Shown here one piece after another: positions 26,031 to 37,093 of a stretch of DNA of 64,000 nucleotides; the first letter of the stretch is position 1; every line of letters begins with the position of its first letter. The stretch covers positions 682,001-746,000 of the forward strand of contig MPOA01000006.1 in the NCBI GenBank assembly GCA_001899445.1. Reading direction: 5' to 3'. This DNA comes from Candidatus Desulfopertinax cowenii. GTDB taxonomy: Bacteria > Bacillota > Desulfotomaculia > Desulfotomaculales > Desulforudaceae. A model generated the notes under the pieces. The model did not search any database. It was given only the letters and a program-made list of their open reading frames with translations, and was not told the DNA's origin. A program made the position numbers and the translations under genes.

Positions 26031-26246
26031 TTAAACCGGGTCATACCCGCCCGGGGAAAAAGGGTGGCACCGCAGCACCCGCCGGCAGGCTTTCACCCCA
26101 CCGTGCCACAGACCGTACTTTCCGATCGCCTGCACGGCGTATTCGGAACACGAAGGATAAAAACGGCAGGTAGACGGCAAAAACGGCGAAATACCCACCT
26201 GGTACGCCTTGATCAGGGCAATTGCAAGTTTACGGCACCAGATCAT
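26031..26246 (-). CDS. yidD: Membrane protein insertion efficiency factor YidD
   Basis: YidD is a small amphipathic inner-membrane-associated protein that helps YidC. At 71 residues it shows ALIKAYQVGISPFLP, then CRFYPSCSEYA near residue 28 and a CHPFSPGGYDPV ending; three conserved cysteines are present. It overlaps the 3' end of rnpA by 17 bases. Its upstream translation-initiation region lies inside the 46-base segment duplicated from dnaA. Confidence 0.94.
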   Translation of the reverse strand: MIWCRKLAIALIKAYQVGISPFLPSTCRFYPSCSEYAVQAIGKYGLWHGGVKACRRVLRCHPFSPGGYDPV

Positions 26247-26610
26247 CGAAGGAAATCCCCACCCTGGAGGAGCGGCTGCGCTCGCGGTTCGACAAGTTCC
26301 CGGCCAGCTTCAGCAAACTGTTTTCTAACCCCTGATAATCCACCTGGGCAGCCATCGGCCGGGCGACCACCACGTAATCGTAGCCCGGCACGAATCGCTC
26401 TTGGTGCCGCCGGCAAATTTCCTTCAGCCGCCGCCGCACCCGGTTTCTCACTACCGCGCCGCCAAGTTTCCTGCTGACCGTAAACCCAAACCGGCACTCG
26501 TCGGTTCCGTTGGCCAGCCGGTACACCACGAGCAGCTTGTCAGCCCTGGATCTTCCGTTGGCAAAAACCCTTCGGAAGGCCCGGTTTTTCTTAATGGTTA
26601 TTATTGCCAT
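26230..26610 (-). CDS. rnpA: Ribonuclease P protein component
   Basis: RnpA binds the catalytic RNase P RNA and helps process tRNA 5' ends. The 126-residue protein has the opening KKNRAFRRVFANGRS, a FTVSRKLGGAVVRNRVRRRLKE segment (the RNR motif) near residue 43, and a YDYVVVARP strand. The last 23 or so residues are not family-like: they are encoded by a 46-base stretch identical to part of dnaA read in antisense. The core enzyme appears complete, with the tail as an add-on. Confidence 0.94.
   Translation of the reverse strand: MAIITIKKNRAFRRVFANGRSRADKLLVVYRLANGTDECRFGFTVSRKLGGAVVRNRVRRRLKEICRRHQERFVPGYDYVVVARPMAAQVDYQGLENSLLKLAGNLSNRERSRSSRVGISFDDLVP
26247..26292. repeat. 46-bp perfect copy of dnaA sequence inside rnpA
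   Basis: Plus-strand bases 26247-26292 are identical to 27883-27928 within dnaA, in the same orientation; identity stops abruptly on both sides. In dnaA the segment encodes KEIPTLEERLRSRF, a conserved part of the AAA+ domain, so dnaA is the likely donor. In rnpA it is read antisense and supplies the C-terminal tail and the region before yidD. Confidence 0.95.
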
Positions 26611-26668
26611 AAAAAGAGCCGCCCATTCATAACACGCCTTTCCCCAAACAAAAAGGCCTCAAGCGGCC

Positions 26669-26803
26669 TTACGCTGTGAGCACCTTTCTTCCTTTTGCCC
26701 GCCTCCGCTTAATCACGTTCCGTCCGGATCTGGTCCGCATGCGGCGAAGAAATCCATGTAGGCGCTTTCTCCTTCTTTTTTTTGGCTGGTACGTTCTTTT
26801 CAT
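26669..26803 (-). CDS. rpmH: 50S ribosomal protein L34
   Basis: Ribosomal protein bL34, 44 residues: [19 protein letters not shown], then [18 protein letters not shown], extremely basic and canonical. The start is ATG 26803 with GGAGG ten bases upstream. It is the first gene of the leftward rpmH-rnpA-yidD-yidC-jag-mnmE series, divergent from dnaA across the origin region. A short hairpin with GGCC arms lies between it and rnpA, which may adjust the ratio of L34 to RnpA. Confidence 0.96.
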   Translation of the reverse strand: MKRTYQPKKRRRKRLHGFLRRMRTRSGRNVIKRRRAKGRKVLTA

Positions 26804-26854
26804 AACGATTACACCTCCGGGCAATTCCTGGAAACTGAACAGGGATCACAGTTC

Positions 26855-26884
26855 ATTATAAAGTATGCGGCCAGCGCCAGTCAA
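26855..26884 (-). promoter_or_regulatory. Promoter of rpmH
   Basis: On the minus strand TTGACT (26884-26879) and TATAAT (26860-26855) are separated by 18 bases and lie about 50 bases upstream of rpmH. Confidence 0.7.
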
Positions 26885-27137
26885 GGCGTTGCCTGCGGTG
26901 CGCGAGGCATTTGCGTTGTTTTGTACATTGCCTTACGAGGGCAAAATACTTGTCCCCCGTTGTGTAAAGTTACTGTAGGAGTTTCGCTGACGGCCTTAAT
27001 CTTGTTGATAACTTCTTGAAAATCTGCTATTGTTTAAATGACTTAACAATCCCTAAAACACGGGCTGATTCACAGCCTGTGAATAACGTTGTGAATAAAT
27101 TGTTCATGATTGAAAATTTTTCTTTTAGGAGGACGCC
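26885..27137. other. Origin of replication region (oriC) between rpmH and dnaA
   Basis: An AT-richer, gene-free stretch where gene orientation switches from minus to plus. Two DnaA-box-like TGTGAATAA sequences (27078-27086, 27090-27098) are spaced 12 bases apart; each differs from the inverse consensus box TGTGGATAA by one base. The first forms a palindrome with ATTCACA at 27068. An AT-rich tract (about 27095-27127) next to them could be the unwinding element. No perfect TTATCCACA is seen here; one occurs at 33733. Origin assignment is by position and these motifs. Confidence 0.65.
27005..27033 (+). promoter_or_regulatory. Probable dnaA promoter
   Basis: TTGATA (27005-27010) and TATTGT (27028-27033) with 17-base spacing lie about 100 bases before dnaA. 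The DnaA-like boxes are downstream of it, so DnaA binding could repress its own gene. Confidence 0.5.
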
Positions 27138-28481
27138 ATGGTTCCACCGGAAATACTGGCCATCTGGTATCAGGTTTTAGAAGGTTTGGAGCGGAAAGTG
27201 AACCGGCAGTCCTATGATCATTGGCTCAAGCCCTTAAGACCAATTGCCTACCATAATAACACGATCCTGATCGAGGTACCGAACCATTTCTCGCGCGACT
27301 GGCTGCACGAACGCTACGCACCGCAAATCAAACAATCTTTTGAAGACCTTGCCGGCCACGAGATCGCCTTGAAATTCTTGCTTTCGGGCGAGGTGCCAGA
27401 AGTCAAAAAGCATCTGTCCAAGACACTGGTGGACAAGATGCAATCCGACCTTTCCACCCTAAATCCCAAGTACACCTTCGATTCCTTCGTGATCGGCAAC
27501 AGCAACCATTTCGCGCACGCCGCCGCCTTCGCGGTGGCCGATACACCAGCTAAAGCGTACAATCCCCTGTTTATCTACGGCGGGGTGGGCCTGGGGAAAA
27601 CCCACCTGATGCACGCCATCGGGCACCACATCCGGCAGCACCACGCGCACCGGTACCGGGTCGCCTACGTAACCTCGGAACGGTTCACCAACGAACTGAT
27701 TAACGCGATCAAGGACGACCGGATGCCCCAGTTCCGCAGTAAGTACCGCAGCATCGACATTCTCCTGATCGACGACATTCAATTCCTGGCCGGTAAGGAG
27801 CGGACCCAGGAGGAGTTTTTCCACACCTTCAACAGCCTTTATGAAAATCATAAACAGATCGTGATCTCCAGCGACCGGCCCCCGAAGGAAATCCCCACCC
27901 TGGAGGAGCGGCTGCGCTCGCGGTTCGAATGGGGACTGATCGCCGACATCCAGCCGCCGGACCTGGAGACCCGCATCGCCATCCTGCGCAAAAAAGCCCA
28001 GGCGGCGGACAACAACCTGGTTTCCGACGATACCATCGCCTGGATCGCGAACCGCATCCAGTCCAACATCCGGGAGTTGGAGGGCGCTTTTGTCCGGGTT
28101 TCGGCTTACGCCTCGCTGACCGGATCCGAGGTCACCCCGGACAAGGCGGCCGAAATCCTGAAGGATATTCTGCCGCCGCACAAGCCGCGCCAGATCACCT
28201 GTGCGCTGATCCAGGAGATCGTGGCCAATTATTTCAAGCTCCGCCCGGAAGAGTTAAAGGCCAAAAAACGGACCCGGGCGGTGGCTTACCCGCGGCAAAT
28301 CGCCATGTACCTGACCCGGGAACTCACCGATCTGTCACTACCCAAAATCGGAGACGAATTCGGCGGCCGGGACCACACTACCGTGATCCACGCTTGTGAA
28401 AAAATAAGCCAGGAAATGCAGGAGGATCCAAGCCTGCAGGAAATGATCAACGAGATTGTCCGCCGGATCCAAAAACAATAG
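27138..28481 (+). CDS. dnaA: Chromosomal replication initiator protein DnaA
   Basis: DnaA opens the origin and loads the helicase. The 447-residue protein has the N-terminal partner-binding domain, a short linker, the AAA+ domain with Walker A GGVGLGKTHL near residue 150 and Walker B LLIDDIQFL near 212. Domain IV follows with the signature GGRDHTTVIHACEKI near residue 413 that reads the DnaA box. The start is ATG 27138 with AGGAGG. Bases 27883-27928 are duplicated in rnpA. Confidence 0.98.
   Translation: MVPPEILAIWYQVLEGLERKVNRQSYDHWLKPLRPIAYHNNTILIEVPNHFSRDWLHERYAPQIKQSFEDLAGHEIALKFLLSGEVPEVKKHLSKTLVDKMQSDLSTLNPKYTFDSFVIGNSNHFAHAAAFAVADTPAKAYNPLFIYGGVGLGKTHLMHAIGHHIRQHHAHRYRVAYVTSERFTNELINAIKDDRMPQFRSKYRSIDILLIDDIQFLAGKERTQEEFFHTFNSLYENHKQIVISSDRPPKEIPTLEERLRSRFEWGLIADIQPPDLETRIAILRKKAQAADNNLVSDDTIAWIANRIQSNIRELEGAFVRVSAYASLTGSEVTPDKAAEILKDILPPHKPRQITCALIQEIVANYFKLRPEELKAKKRTRAVAYPRQIAMYLTRELTDLSLPKIGDEFGGRDHTTVIHACEKISQEMQEDPSLQEMINEIVRRIQKQ
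27883..27928. repeat. dnaA segment duplicated at 26247-26292
   Basis: The donor copy of the 46-base identical pair. It encodes the KEIPTLEERLRSRF part of the DnaA AAA+ domain, which is conserved in the family. Confidence 0.95.
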
Positions 28482-28643
28482 ACATCCTTATGCCCAGCGC
28501 CGGACGTTTAGGCGGCCCGTCCCGGACGTGATTTGCACATATCACCAGGCTTTACTATTAGAACTACTTCTATAAAAATGCATGTACATGACCACTACTG
28601 CTGGTACAGCCCGTTGTTCAGTTGGGAGGGAATATTAACAGCC

Positions 28644-29759
28644 ATGCGTTTCCAGACCACCCCGGAAAACTTGCTTGCCGGTATTACCACCGTACAGCGG
28701 GCGGTTGCCCACAAAAGTCCCCTGGACGTACTGTCAGGGATCCTGTTCGAGATTGGAGAACAAACGGTGACGCTCACCGGAAGTAACATGGACCTGACCA
28801 TCAGCCGCACCATCCCGGCGTCCGGAACGGTTCCCGGAAAAACCGTTCTTCCGGCCAAGCAACTTTCGGAAATCGTGCGCCGGCTACCTGACCTGCCGGT
28901 TAATCTTTCCGCCGACCCGAAAGAACACGTAGCCAAATTTAGCTACGGCCGGGCCAAGGCCCGCTTACACGGTTACGACCCCGCCGATTTTCCTCGGCCA
29001 GCCGAACCGGGAAGCCTAGATGTGGAATTCACGGGCTCCCGGAAAGCTTTCCACGATCTTTTTAAGCGGGTGATCTACGCCGTAAGCCAGGACGACCTGC
29101 GGCCGATCTTTACCGGAGTGCTGCTGGAAATTGACGGCCGAGAAGTTAGGGCGGTGGCCACCGATACCTACCGCCTGGCGCTCAGCCGGATAGAATTCAC
29201 CGGCACCGAAGGGCAGGAAACCAGGGCGATCATTTCCGGCCGGGCCTTGGCCGAGCTGGTGCGCATTCTGGGCCAGGCGGAAGACGAGGAATTCGGGTTC
29301 GCCCTGGCCGAAAACTACGCCTCTTTCACCGTCGGACCAACGAGAATTTTAAGCCGCCTGATCGTGGGCGACTACCCGGATTACCGCCGGGTGATTCCGG
29401 CTACGCACCAAACCAGGGTCCAGGGTCTCGACGCCCCGCTACTGCTTCAGACGGTGGAACGGGCGGCCACCCTGGCTCAAGACGGTTCACCGGTAGTTAA
29501 TTTTTGTTTGGAGGAGGAGCTATTGCTCGTCACCGCGCGATCGGAAATGGGCTTCGTCCGGGAAGAGATTCCGATCCGGCTGGAGGGCGCGCCGCTGGAG
29601 GTCAGTTTCAACGCCCGGTATCTGGAAGACGCCCTGCGGTGGTGCGAGGCGTCCGAACTGACCTTGGAGTTCAACGGACCTGTGGGTCCGGCGGTCTTTC
29701 GCCCGGTCCGCGCTAACGACGATTACCTGGCCCTGGTGCTTCCGATCCGCCTTTTCTAG
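28644..29759 (+). CDS. dnaN: DNA polymerase III beta subunit (sliding clamp)
   Basis: The ring-shaped processivity clamp. The 371 residues from ATG 28644 fit the family length and open MRFQTTPENLLAGITTVQRA; three clamp repeats follow, with ATDTYRLALSR near residue 172 and the closing LALVLPIRLF. An upstream open frame from 28533 is rejected because it lacks family similarity. The 162-base gap after dnaA contains no clear DnaA box. Confidence 0.97.
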   Translation: MRFQTTPENLLAGITTVQRAVAHKSPLDVLSGILFEIGEQTVTLTGSNMDLTISRTIPASGTVPGKTVLPAKQLSEIVRRLPDLPVNLSADPKEHVAKFSYGRAKARLHGYDPADFPRPAEPGSLDVEFTGSRKAFHDLFKRVIYAVSQDDLRPIFTGVLLEIDGREVRAVATDTYRLALSRIEFTGTEGQETRAIISGRALAELVRILGQAEDEEFGFALAENYASFTVGPTRILSRLIVGDYPDYRRVIPATHQTRVQGLDAPLLLQTVERAATLAQDGSPVVNFCLEEELLLVTARSEMGFVREEIPIRLEGAPLEVSFNARYLEDALRWCEASELTLEFNGPVGPAVFRPVRANDDYLALVLPIRLF

Positions 29760-29767
29760 GAGGAGTC

Positions 29768-30859
29768 TTGGGCTTGCGCGTAATTAATATCAAAGCCCGC
29801 AACTTCCGGAATTACGCCGACCTGGAGGTTAAACCGGGCCGGGGCCTGAACGTTATCCGGGGGAAAAATGCCCAAGGCAAGACCAATTTCATCGAATGCC
29901 TGTTTTTCGCCCTGCGTGGTTATTCTTTTCGGACGGCGCGGGAGAGCGAGGTTTTACACTGGGGCCGCGATTGCGGTTTCATCGAGGCCAGGCTTTCGCG
30001 GGGCGGGTGTGAACTGCCGGTCCGGATAAACCTGGCCCCGGAGGGCAAGACGATCCTGTTGGCCGGCCGGCCGGTGGGCCGGACCGAACTCGGCCGGCGG
30101 GCGGGCGTGGTGCTGTTCACCCCGGACGACCTGCGGCTGGTGAAAGGTCCGCCCAGAGACCGGCGCCGGTTCCTGGACCTGGAACTCGGCTGTTTTTTGC
30201 CCGGATACCTGGAGGACCTGAAGTCTTACCAGCGGGCGCTGGAACAGCGCAATCACCTGCTACGCTCTAGGCGCGGAAGGGATGAAGGTGAAACCCTGGA
30301 CCTGTGGACCGAGCAGCTCTGTTGGCACGGCGCCGGCGTGCTGCTGGGGCGCCTGCAGATGCTCAGAGAGTTTGCGCCGTTGGTCTGCCGGCTTTTCGGC
30401 GCCTGGGGCGGCGAAGAACTGGCGATTAGGTACCGTAGTTCGGTCACCCTGGGGAACAGCGACCGGGAGCAGGCGGCCGGTCGCCTGCGGGAGGCACTGT
30501 CCGCCGTGCGCCGGGAAGAATTGCGCCTCGGCCGCACCCAGGTCGGCCCGCACCTGGACGACCTGGCTTTCATCGTGAACGGCCGGGAATTGCGTTCCTT
30601 CGCTTCCCAGGGGCAGCAGCGTTCGGTAGTGCTGGCGCTGAAGCTGGCGCAGGTTGCGCTCTGGAAGCGTTACACCGGCGAAGTGCCGGTGGTGCTCCTG
30701 GACGACGTTCTGTTTGAATTCGACCGGGAGCGCCGCGTTCGGGTGCTGGAGACCCTTCGCGCGAACGCCCAGGTTTTTTTGACGGTGGGAGACCGGGTTT
30801 TTGCGGGGGACCGGGTTTTTTGGGTGGAATCAGGAAAAATTGGAGAGGAGAGTGGATAA
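29768..30859 (+). CDS. recF: DNA replication and repair protein RecF
   Basis: RecF is an ABC-type ATPase that binds gapped DNA and helps RecA loading with RecO and RecR. The 363 residues start at TTG 29768 after AGGAGGAG. The first domain has NFRNYADLEVKPGRGLNVI and Walker A GKNAQGKTNFIE near residue 33. An FASQGQQRSVVLALKLA signature and LLDDVLFEFDRERR (Walker B) lie in the C-terminal half. recR is at 52207. Confidence 0.97.
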   Translation: MGLRVINIKARNFRNYADLEVKPGRGLNVIRGKNAQGKTNFIECLFFALRGYSFRTARESEVLHWGRDCGFIEARLSRGGCELPVRINLAPEGKTILLAGRPVGRTELGRRAGVVLFTPDDLRLVKGPPRDRRRFLDLELGCFLPGYLEDLKSYQRALEQRNHLLRSRRGRDEGETLDLWTEQLCWHGAGVLLGRLQMLREFAPLVCRLFGAWGGEELAIRYRSSVTLGNSDREQAAGRLREALSAVRREELRLGRTQVGPHLDDLAFIVNGRELRSFASQGQQRSVVLALKLAQVALWKRYTGEVPVVLLDDVLFEFDRERRVRVLETLRANAQVFLTVGDRVFAGDRVFWVESGKIGEESG

Positions 30860-30860
30860 G

Positions 30861-31121
30861 GTGTTTTTACACCTCGGCGCCGACGTAACGGTGCTCAAAA
30901 AAGACATTGTGGCCATTCTTGACGTGCAGACCGGGTTGGTGAACACCACGCGCGATTACCTAAACATGGCCCGCAATCAGGGGATATTGAAAACGATCAT
31001 TGAACCCGAAAAGGCGCGTTCGTACGTGGTAACCACCAAAAAGGTGTATCTGTCCCCCATATCCTGCAGCACGCTCAAGAAAAGGGCTGCCCTTTCCGAA
31101 CCGGGGCGGTACCAGCCGTAG
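30861..31121 (+). CDS. remB: Extracellular matrix regulator RemB (DUF370)
   Basis: An 86-residue DUF370 protein like B. subtilis RemB (YaaB), found at the same place between recF and gyrB. It opens VFLHLGADVTVLKKDIVAILD and ends LSPISCSTLKKRA, both family hallmarks. RemB acts with RemA in biofilm regulation in Bacillus; its role in this organism is unknown. The GTG start is one base after the recF stop, with AGGAG about ten bases upstream. Confidence 0.9.
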   Translation: MFLHLGADVTVLKKDIVAILDVQTGLVNTTRDYLNMARNQGILKTIIEPEKARSYVVTTKKVYLSPISCSTLKKRAALSEPGRYQP

Positions 31122-31229
31122 TTCGTTAAGTGGGAATAAGATTAACTCGGGTTGATATTCCCGGCCGGTTTATCTCCGCTCCGTATTTATGGTAAAGTTA
31201 ATAACTAGATGTTGTAAGCGGGGAGTTGA

Positions 31230-33699
<2,470 letters not shown>

Positions 33700-33732
33700 C
33701 CGACCTTAGCGAAGTTTTAACGGATCACCCGG

Positions 33733-33741
33733 TTATCCACA
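33733..33741 (+). promoter_or_regulatory. Perfect DnaA box outside oriC
   Basis: TTATCCACA, the consensus DnaA box, lies about 6.6 kb from dnaA in the pyrE-gyrA gap, followed by AGTTATCC and GATCCACAAG partial matches. It could titrate DnaA or regulate nearby genes. Confidence 0.5.
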
Positions 33742-33744
33742 GAG

Positions 33745-33945
33745 TTATCCTCCTGATCCACAAGACCACGGGCCCAGGCTCTTATCTACGGCGGAGCGAG
33801 TCGTAACCGTTTTGATTTCGCCTCGCTCGAACGCATCGAGACGGTCTTCTGCCTCTTGAGCCCACAATTCATTCACCCTCTGGCGGGATGGAGAGTCGGT
33901 ACTGAATTTAAATTGGCCCCGGCTCAGCCGCATCTTTCCTATCAA
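33745..33945 (-). pseudogene. Remnant of an addiction-module antitoxin (PF09720-like)
   Basis: A 66-residue frame whose middle, VNELWAQEAEDRLDAFERGE, matches the C-terminal half of the short 'putative addiction module component' antitoxins. The usual N-terminal half is replaced by an unrelated stretch, no toxin gene is adjacent, and no convincing Shine-Dalgarno is present. It is probably decayed. The rest of the 33700-34100 gap holds DnaA-box-like sequence and nothing else I can support. Confidence 0.4.
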
Positions 33946-34125
33946 CCAGGAGGTGGTGCAGAGTAGATTTTATTATTTTTTCAGAAACCGCAAAGAACAA
34001 CCGGAAATACGATCAGTAACCAGCTATTCCACCGTAAAGGCCAGGTTTTCCGTCCTGGGGAGGCTATCTACAATTTGCCATAATATGGTAATATTTAACC
34101 AGAATGGCTGGAGGTGGACGATGCG

Positions 34126-34395
34126 GTGGTGGAAATAAGTCGGCGGCGGTTGCTGGTCTTCGTTGTTCTGGCCTTTGTGGGTGGGGTGGTGGTGGAGCGC
34201 TGGCTGTTGCTTACGGAGCCGGTGGTCCGGGTTGTGGCTCCGGTTACGGCAGCGGTCGGCGGCCCGCTGTTGTGGCTGGCGGTGGGCGTGCTGGCCGGTG
34301 CCGGAGGGATGATGTTTTTCCGCCGGATGCGGGAAACAAGCAGCCTGGATAAGGTACGAACCCCGCGGTTCAAGCGTGATCCAGAGCGTTTTTGA
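34126..34395 (+). CDS. Small two-helix membrane protein, unrecognised
   Basis: Eighty-nine residues: a basic start, helix LLVFVVLAFVGGVVVERWLL, a polar turn, a second helix (PLLWLAVGVLAGAGGMMFF), then a basic tail. The start is GTG 34126, eleven bases after GGAGG; the GTG at 34114 overlaps that site. It precedes gyrA on the same strand but with its own intervening promoter. No function can be assigned. Confidence 0.5.
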   Translation: MVEISRRRLLVFVVLAFVGGVVVERWLLLTEPVVRVVAPVTAAVGGPLLWLAVGVLAGAGGMMFFRRMRETSSLDKVRTPRFKRDPERF

Positions 34396-34417
34396 ACCCC
34401 GGACACGCGTCTTGGGT

Positions 34418-34445
34418 TTGGGAACGGGTCGGTTTCTGGTATAAT
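34418..34445 (+). promoter_or_regulatory. Promoter of gyrA
   Basis: TTGGGA (34418-34423) and a perfect TATAAT (34440-34445) with a 16-base spacer. Transcription from it would produce a leader of about 100 bases. Confidence 0.65.
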
Positions 34446-34528
34446 ACTGGACAGATTGCCCAATTTCTTAAAGTGGCCGGTCTCTCTGGCGACGCTCAGG
34501 CTGGACAATACTGGGCGGGTTGCCCAAT
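34443..34528 (+). repeat. Two 22-bp direct repeats in the gyrA leader
   Basis: AATACTGG.C.G.TTGCCCAAT occurs at 34443-34464 and 34507-34528 (19 of 22 identical), 64 bases apart. The first overlaps the -10 element and the likely transcription start; the second lies just before the ribosome-binding site of gyrA. Confidence 0.75.
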
Positions 34529-34552
34529 CCTTTTGGACGGGAGTGAAAGCAC

Positions 34553-36976
34553 TTGGCTGCCGACCCGGGAAAAGTTGTACCCATAGACATTAATGAGGAG
34601 CTGAAACACTCCTACCTGGATTACGCGATGAGCGTCATCGTCGGGAGGGCGCTGCCCGACGTGCGGGACGGTCTTAAGCCGGTGCATCGGCGGATTCTGT
34701 ACGCCATGCACAACCTGGGACTGACGGCGGACAAACCCCACCGCAAATCGGCCTACGTGGTCGGCGAGGTGCTCTCCAAGTACCACCCGCACGGGGATGC
34801 GGCGGTTTATGATACCCTGGTCCGGCTGGCCCAGGACTTCGCCTGTCGCTACCCCCTGGTAGACGGCCATGGGAACTTCGGCTCCATTGATGGCGACGCG
34901 GCAGCGGCCATGCGTTATACCGAGGTTCGGATGGCCCGAATCACCGCCCAGATGCTGGCGGACATCGACAAGGATACCGTTGACTTTGTCCCCAATTACG
35001 ACGGCACCGGGGAGGAGCCAGTGGTGCTCCCGTCCCGGATCCCCAACCTGCTGGTGAACGGCTCGGCCGGGATCGCGGTGGGCATGGCGACCAACATTCC
35101 GCCCCACAACCTGAAGGAGGTCATCAACGGCCTGGTGTACCTGGTGGATCACCCGGAAGCCGAACTGGAGGACCTCATGCGTTTCATCCCCGGGCCCGAC
35201 TTTCCCACGGGAGGCCGGATCATGGGCCAGGAGGGGATTCTGGAGGCGTACCGTACCGGACGGGGCAGCATCAAAATCCGGGGCGTGGCCGAGATCGAGA
35301 AGCGGGGTAGCAAGCAGCGGATCATCATCAGCGAGTTGCCCTATCAGGTCAACAAGGCCCGTCTGGTGGAGAAGATCGCCGCCCTAGTGCGGGAGAAAAA
35401 GATCGACGGGATCGCCGACCTGCGGGACGAGTCGGATCGCCGGGGAATGCGGATCGTGATCGAGCTCCGGCGGGAGGCCAAGCCCCAGGTGGTGTTAAAC
35501 CTCTTATACAAGCACACCCAGCTCCAGGAAAGCTTCGGCGTGAACATGCTGGCGCTGGTTAATGGTCAGCCGGAGGTATTGAACCTGAAGGAAGTGCTGG
35601 AGCACTACCTCGGGCACCAGAAGGAGGTCATTACCCGGCGGTCCCGCTATCTCCTGGAGCAGGCGCGCGCCCGGCTGCACATCGTCGAGGGGCTGCGAAT
35701 TGCCCTGGCCTACCTGGACGACGTGATCCGAACCATCCGGCGGAGCCGGGACGTTGCCGAGGCGCGCCAGGCGTTGATGGACAATTTTAACCTGAGCGAA
35801 AAACAGGCCCAGGCCATCCTGGATATGCGGCTGCAGCGGCTAACTGCCCTGGAACGGGATAAGCTGGAGGGCGAATACGACAACCTGGTGGCCCGGATCG
35901 CCTACCTGGAGAGCGTACTGGCGGACGAGCGGAAAATCCTCGGGATCGTGAAGGAAGAATTGCTTAAGGTGCGGGACGAGTTCGCCGATCCCCGGCGCAC
36001 CGTGATCACCAACGAGGATGTCACGTTTAATCCCGAGGACCTGATTCCCCAGGAGGATGTGGTGGTCATCTTGACCAACGAAGGGTACATCAAACGGATG
36101 TCCCTGTCGGTGTATCGCAGCCAGAAGCGGGGAGGCCGGGGCGTCACCGGCGTGGAACCCAGAGTTCAGGACTTTGTGCGCCACCTTTTCGTGTGCAAAA
36201 CGCACGATTATCTCCTGTTCTTTACCAGGCGCGGCAAGGTGTACCGGGTTAAGGTTTACGAGATTCCGGAAGCGGGCCGCCACGCCCGGGGTACGGCGGT
36301 AGTGAACCTGATCCAGATCGCGAACGGAGAACACATCACCGCGGTGATCCCGGTGAGCGAATACACCAGAAACGCTTACCTGTTCATGGGGACCCGATAC
36401 GGCACCGTGAAAAGGACGCCGCTGGCTGAGTTCAGTTTCGCCCGCCGGGACGGCCTGATCGCCATCTCCCTGGATGAGGGCGATGAGCTGGTCGGGGTCA
36501 GAATCACGGACGGGGAATCGGAAGTGATCCTGGGCACCAGGAACGGTCTGGCCATCCGCTTCAAGGAAGCCGAGGTGCGCGCGATGGGCCGTACCGCCCG
36601 GGGGGTCCGGGGTATTTCCCTGGACAAGGGCGACGCGGTAGTCGGAATGGGCATCGTTGATCCGAACGGACAGTTGCTGGTGGTGAACGAGAAAGGGTAC
36701 GGCAAGGTGACTCCCGTGCGGGGGTTCCGGCTACAGGGCCGGGGCGGTCGGGGGCTGATCGCTACCCGGGTCAGCAACCGCAACGGCGCGGTAGTGTCCG
36801 TTGCCCTGCTGGGCCGGAACGAAGAGGTGCTGATTGTGAGCCGGAGCGGTATCCTGATCCGGCTGAAGGCCCGGGATATTCCCCAGTTCGGGCGGCTGGC
36901 CCAGGGCGTGCGCCTGATGCGCCTGGGGCCGGGGGACGCGGTGGTGGCCGTGGCCCGGGTGCACCCGGACGAATAG
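34553..36976 (+). CDS. gyrA: DNA gyrase subunit A
   Basis: The cleavage subunit of gyrase, 807 residues. The winged-helix domain has [20 protein letters not shown] and the catalytic tyrosine in [10 protein letters not shown] (near residue 122). A coiled-coil domain follows, then the beta-pinwheel C-terminal domain carrying a GyrA box-like QKRGGRGV near residue 525. That box distinguishes it from topoisomerase IV. The start is TTG 34553 with GGGAGTG. It is separated from gyrB by pyrE and a small membrane protein and has its own promoter. Repeat copy C begins 16 bases after its stop. Confidence 0.96.
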   Translation: MAADPGKVVPIDINEELKHSYLDYAMSVIVGRALPDVRDGLKPVHRRILYAMHNLGLTADKPHRKSAYVVGEVLSKYHPHGDAAVYDTLVRLAQDFACRYPLVDGHGNFGSIDGDAAAAMRYTEVRMARITAQMLADIDKDTVDFVPNYDGTGEEPVVLPSRIPNLLVNGSAGIAVGMATNIPPHNLKEVINGLVYLVDHPEAELEDLMRFIPGPDFPTGGRIMGQEGILEAYRTGRGSIKIRGVAEIEKRGSKQRIIISELPYQVNKARLVEKIAALVREKKIDGIADLRDESDRRGMRIVIELRREAKPQVVLNLLYKHTQLQESFGVNMLALVNGQPEVLNLKEVLEHYLGHQKEVITRRSRYLLEQARARLHIVEGLRIALAYLDDVIRTIRRSRDVAEARQALMDNFNLSEKQAQAILDMRLQRLTALERDKLEGEYDNLVARIAYLESVLADERKILGIVKEELLKVRDEFADPRRTVITNEDVTFNPEDLIPQEDVVVILTNEGYIKRMSLSVYRSQKRGGRGVTGVEPRVQDFVRHLFVCKTHDYLLFFTRRGKVYRVKVYEIPEAGRHARGTAVVNLIQIANGEHITAVIPVSEYTRNAYLFMGTRYGTVKRTPLAEFSFARRDGLIAISLDEGDELVGVRITDGESEVILGTRNGLAIRFKEAEVRAMGRTARGVRGISLDKGDAVVGMGIVDPNGQLLVVNEKGYGKVTPVRGFRLQGRGGRGLIATRVSNRNGAVVSVALLGRNEEVLIVSRSGILIRLKARDIPQFGRLAQGVRLMRLGPGDAVVAVARVHPDE

Positions 36977-36992
36977 AATAGATAAAAGTGTA

Positions 36993-37060
36993 CCTGCGCC
37001 GGCTGCCGTTACCGTCGCTGCGCAATGGCCGCTACCGGGGACACCCCCGTAGGCGGGGGC
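36993..37060 (+). repeat. Gene-end repeat, partial copy C (after gyrA)
   Basis: About 50 bases, beginning CCTGCGCCGGCTGCCGTTAC and reading through GCAATGGCCGC to a GGGGACACC block, match the inner part of copies A and B. A short hairpin (CCCCCG with CGGGGG) follows, in the place where copies A and B have their terminal hairpin. Orientation relative to the upstream gene is the same as for the other two. Confidence 0.6.
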
Positions 37061-37093
37061 GCGGTGGCGTGCGTTTTCCAGGTACTTCAGGGA

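Noticed and set aside
28533-28643. N-terminal extension of dnaN from an upstream ATG
   Set aside because: The extra 37 residues have no family counterpart, and the internal ATG at 28644 gives the standard length.
28482-28643. A second origin lobe in the dnaA-dnaN gap, as in Bacillus
   Set aside because: I found no DnaA-box match there on reading both strands, so it is not called.
33953-34138. A 61-codon plus-strand frame upstream of the small membrane protein
   Set aside because: No family, unusual composition, and the ribosome site is at poor spacing.
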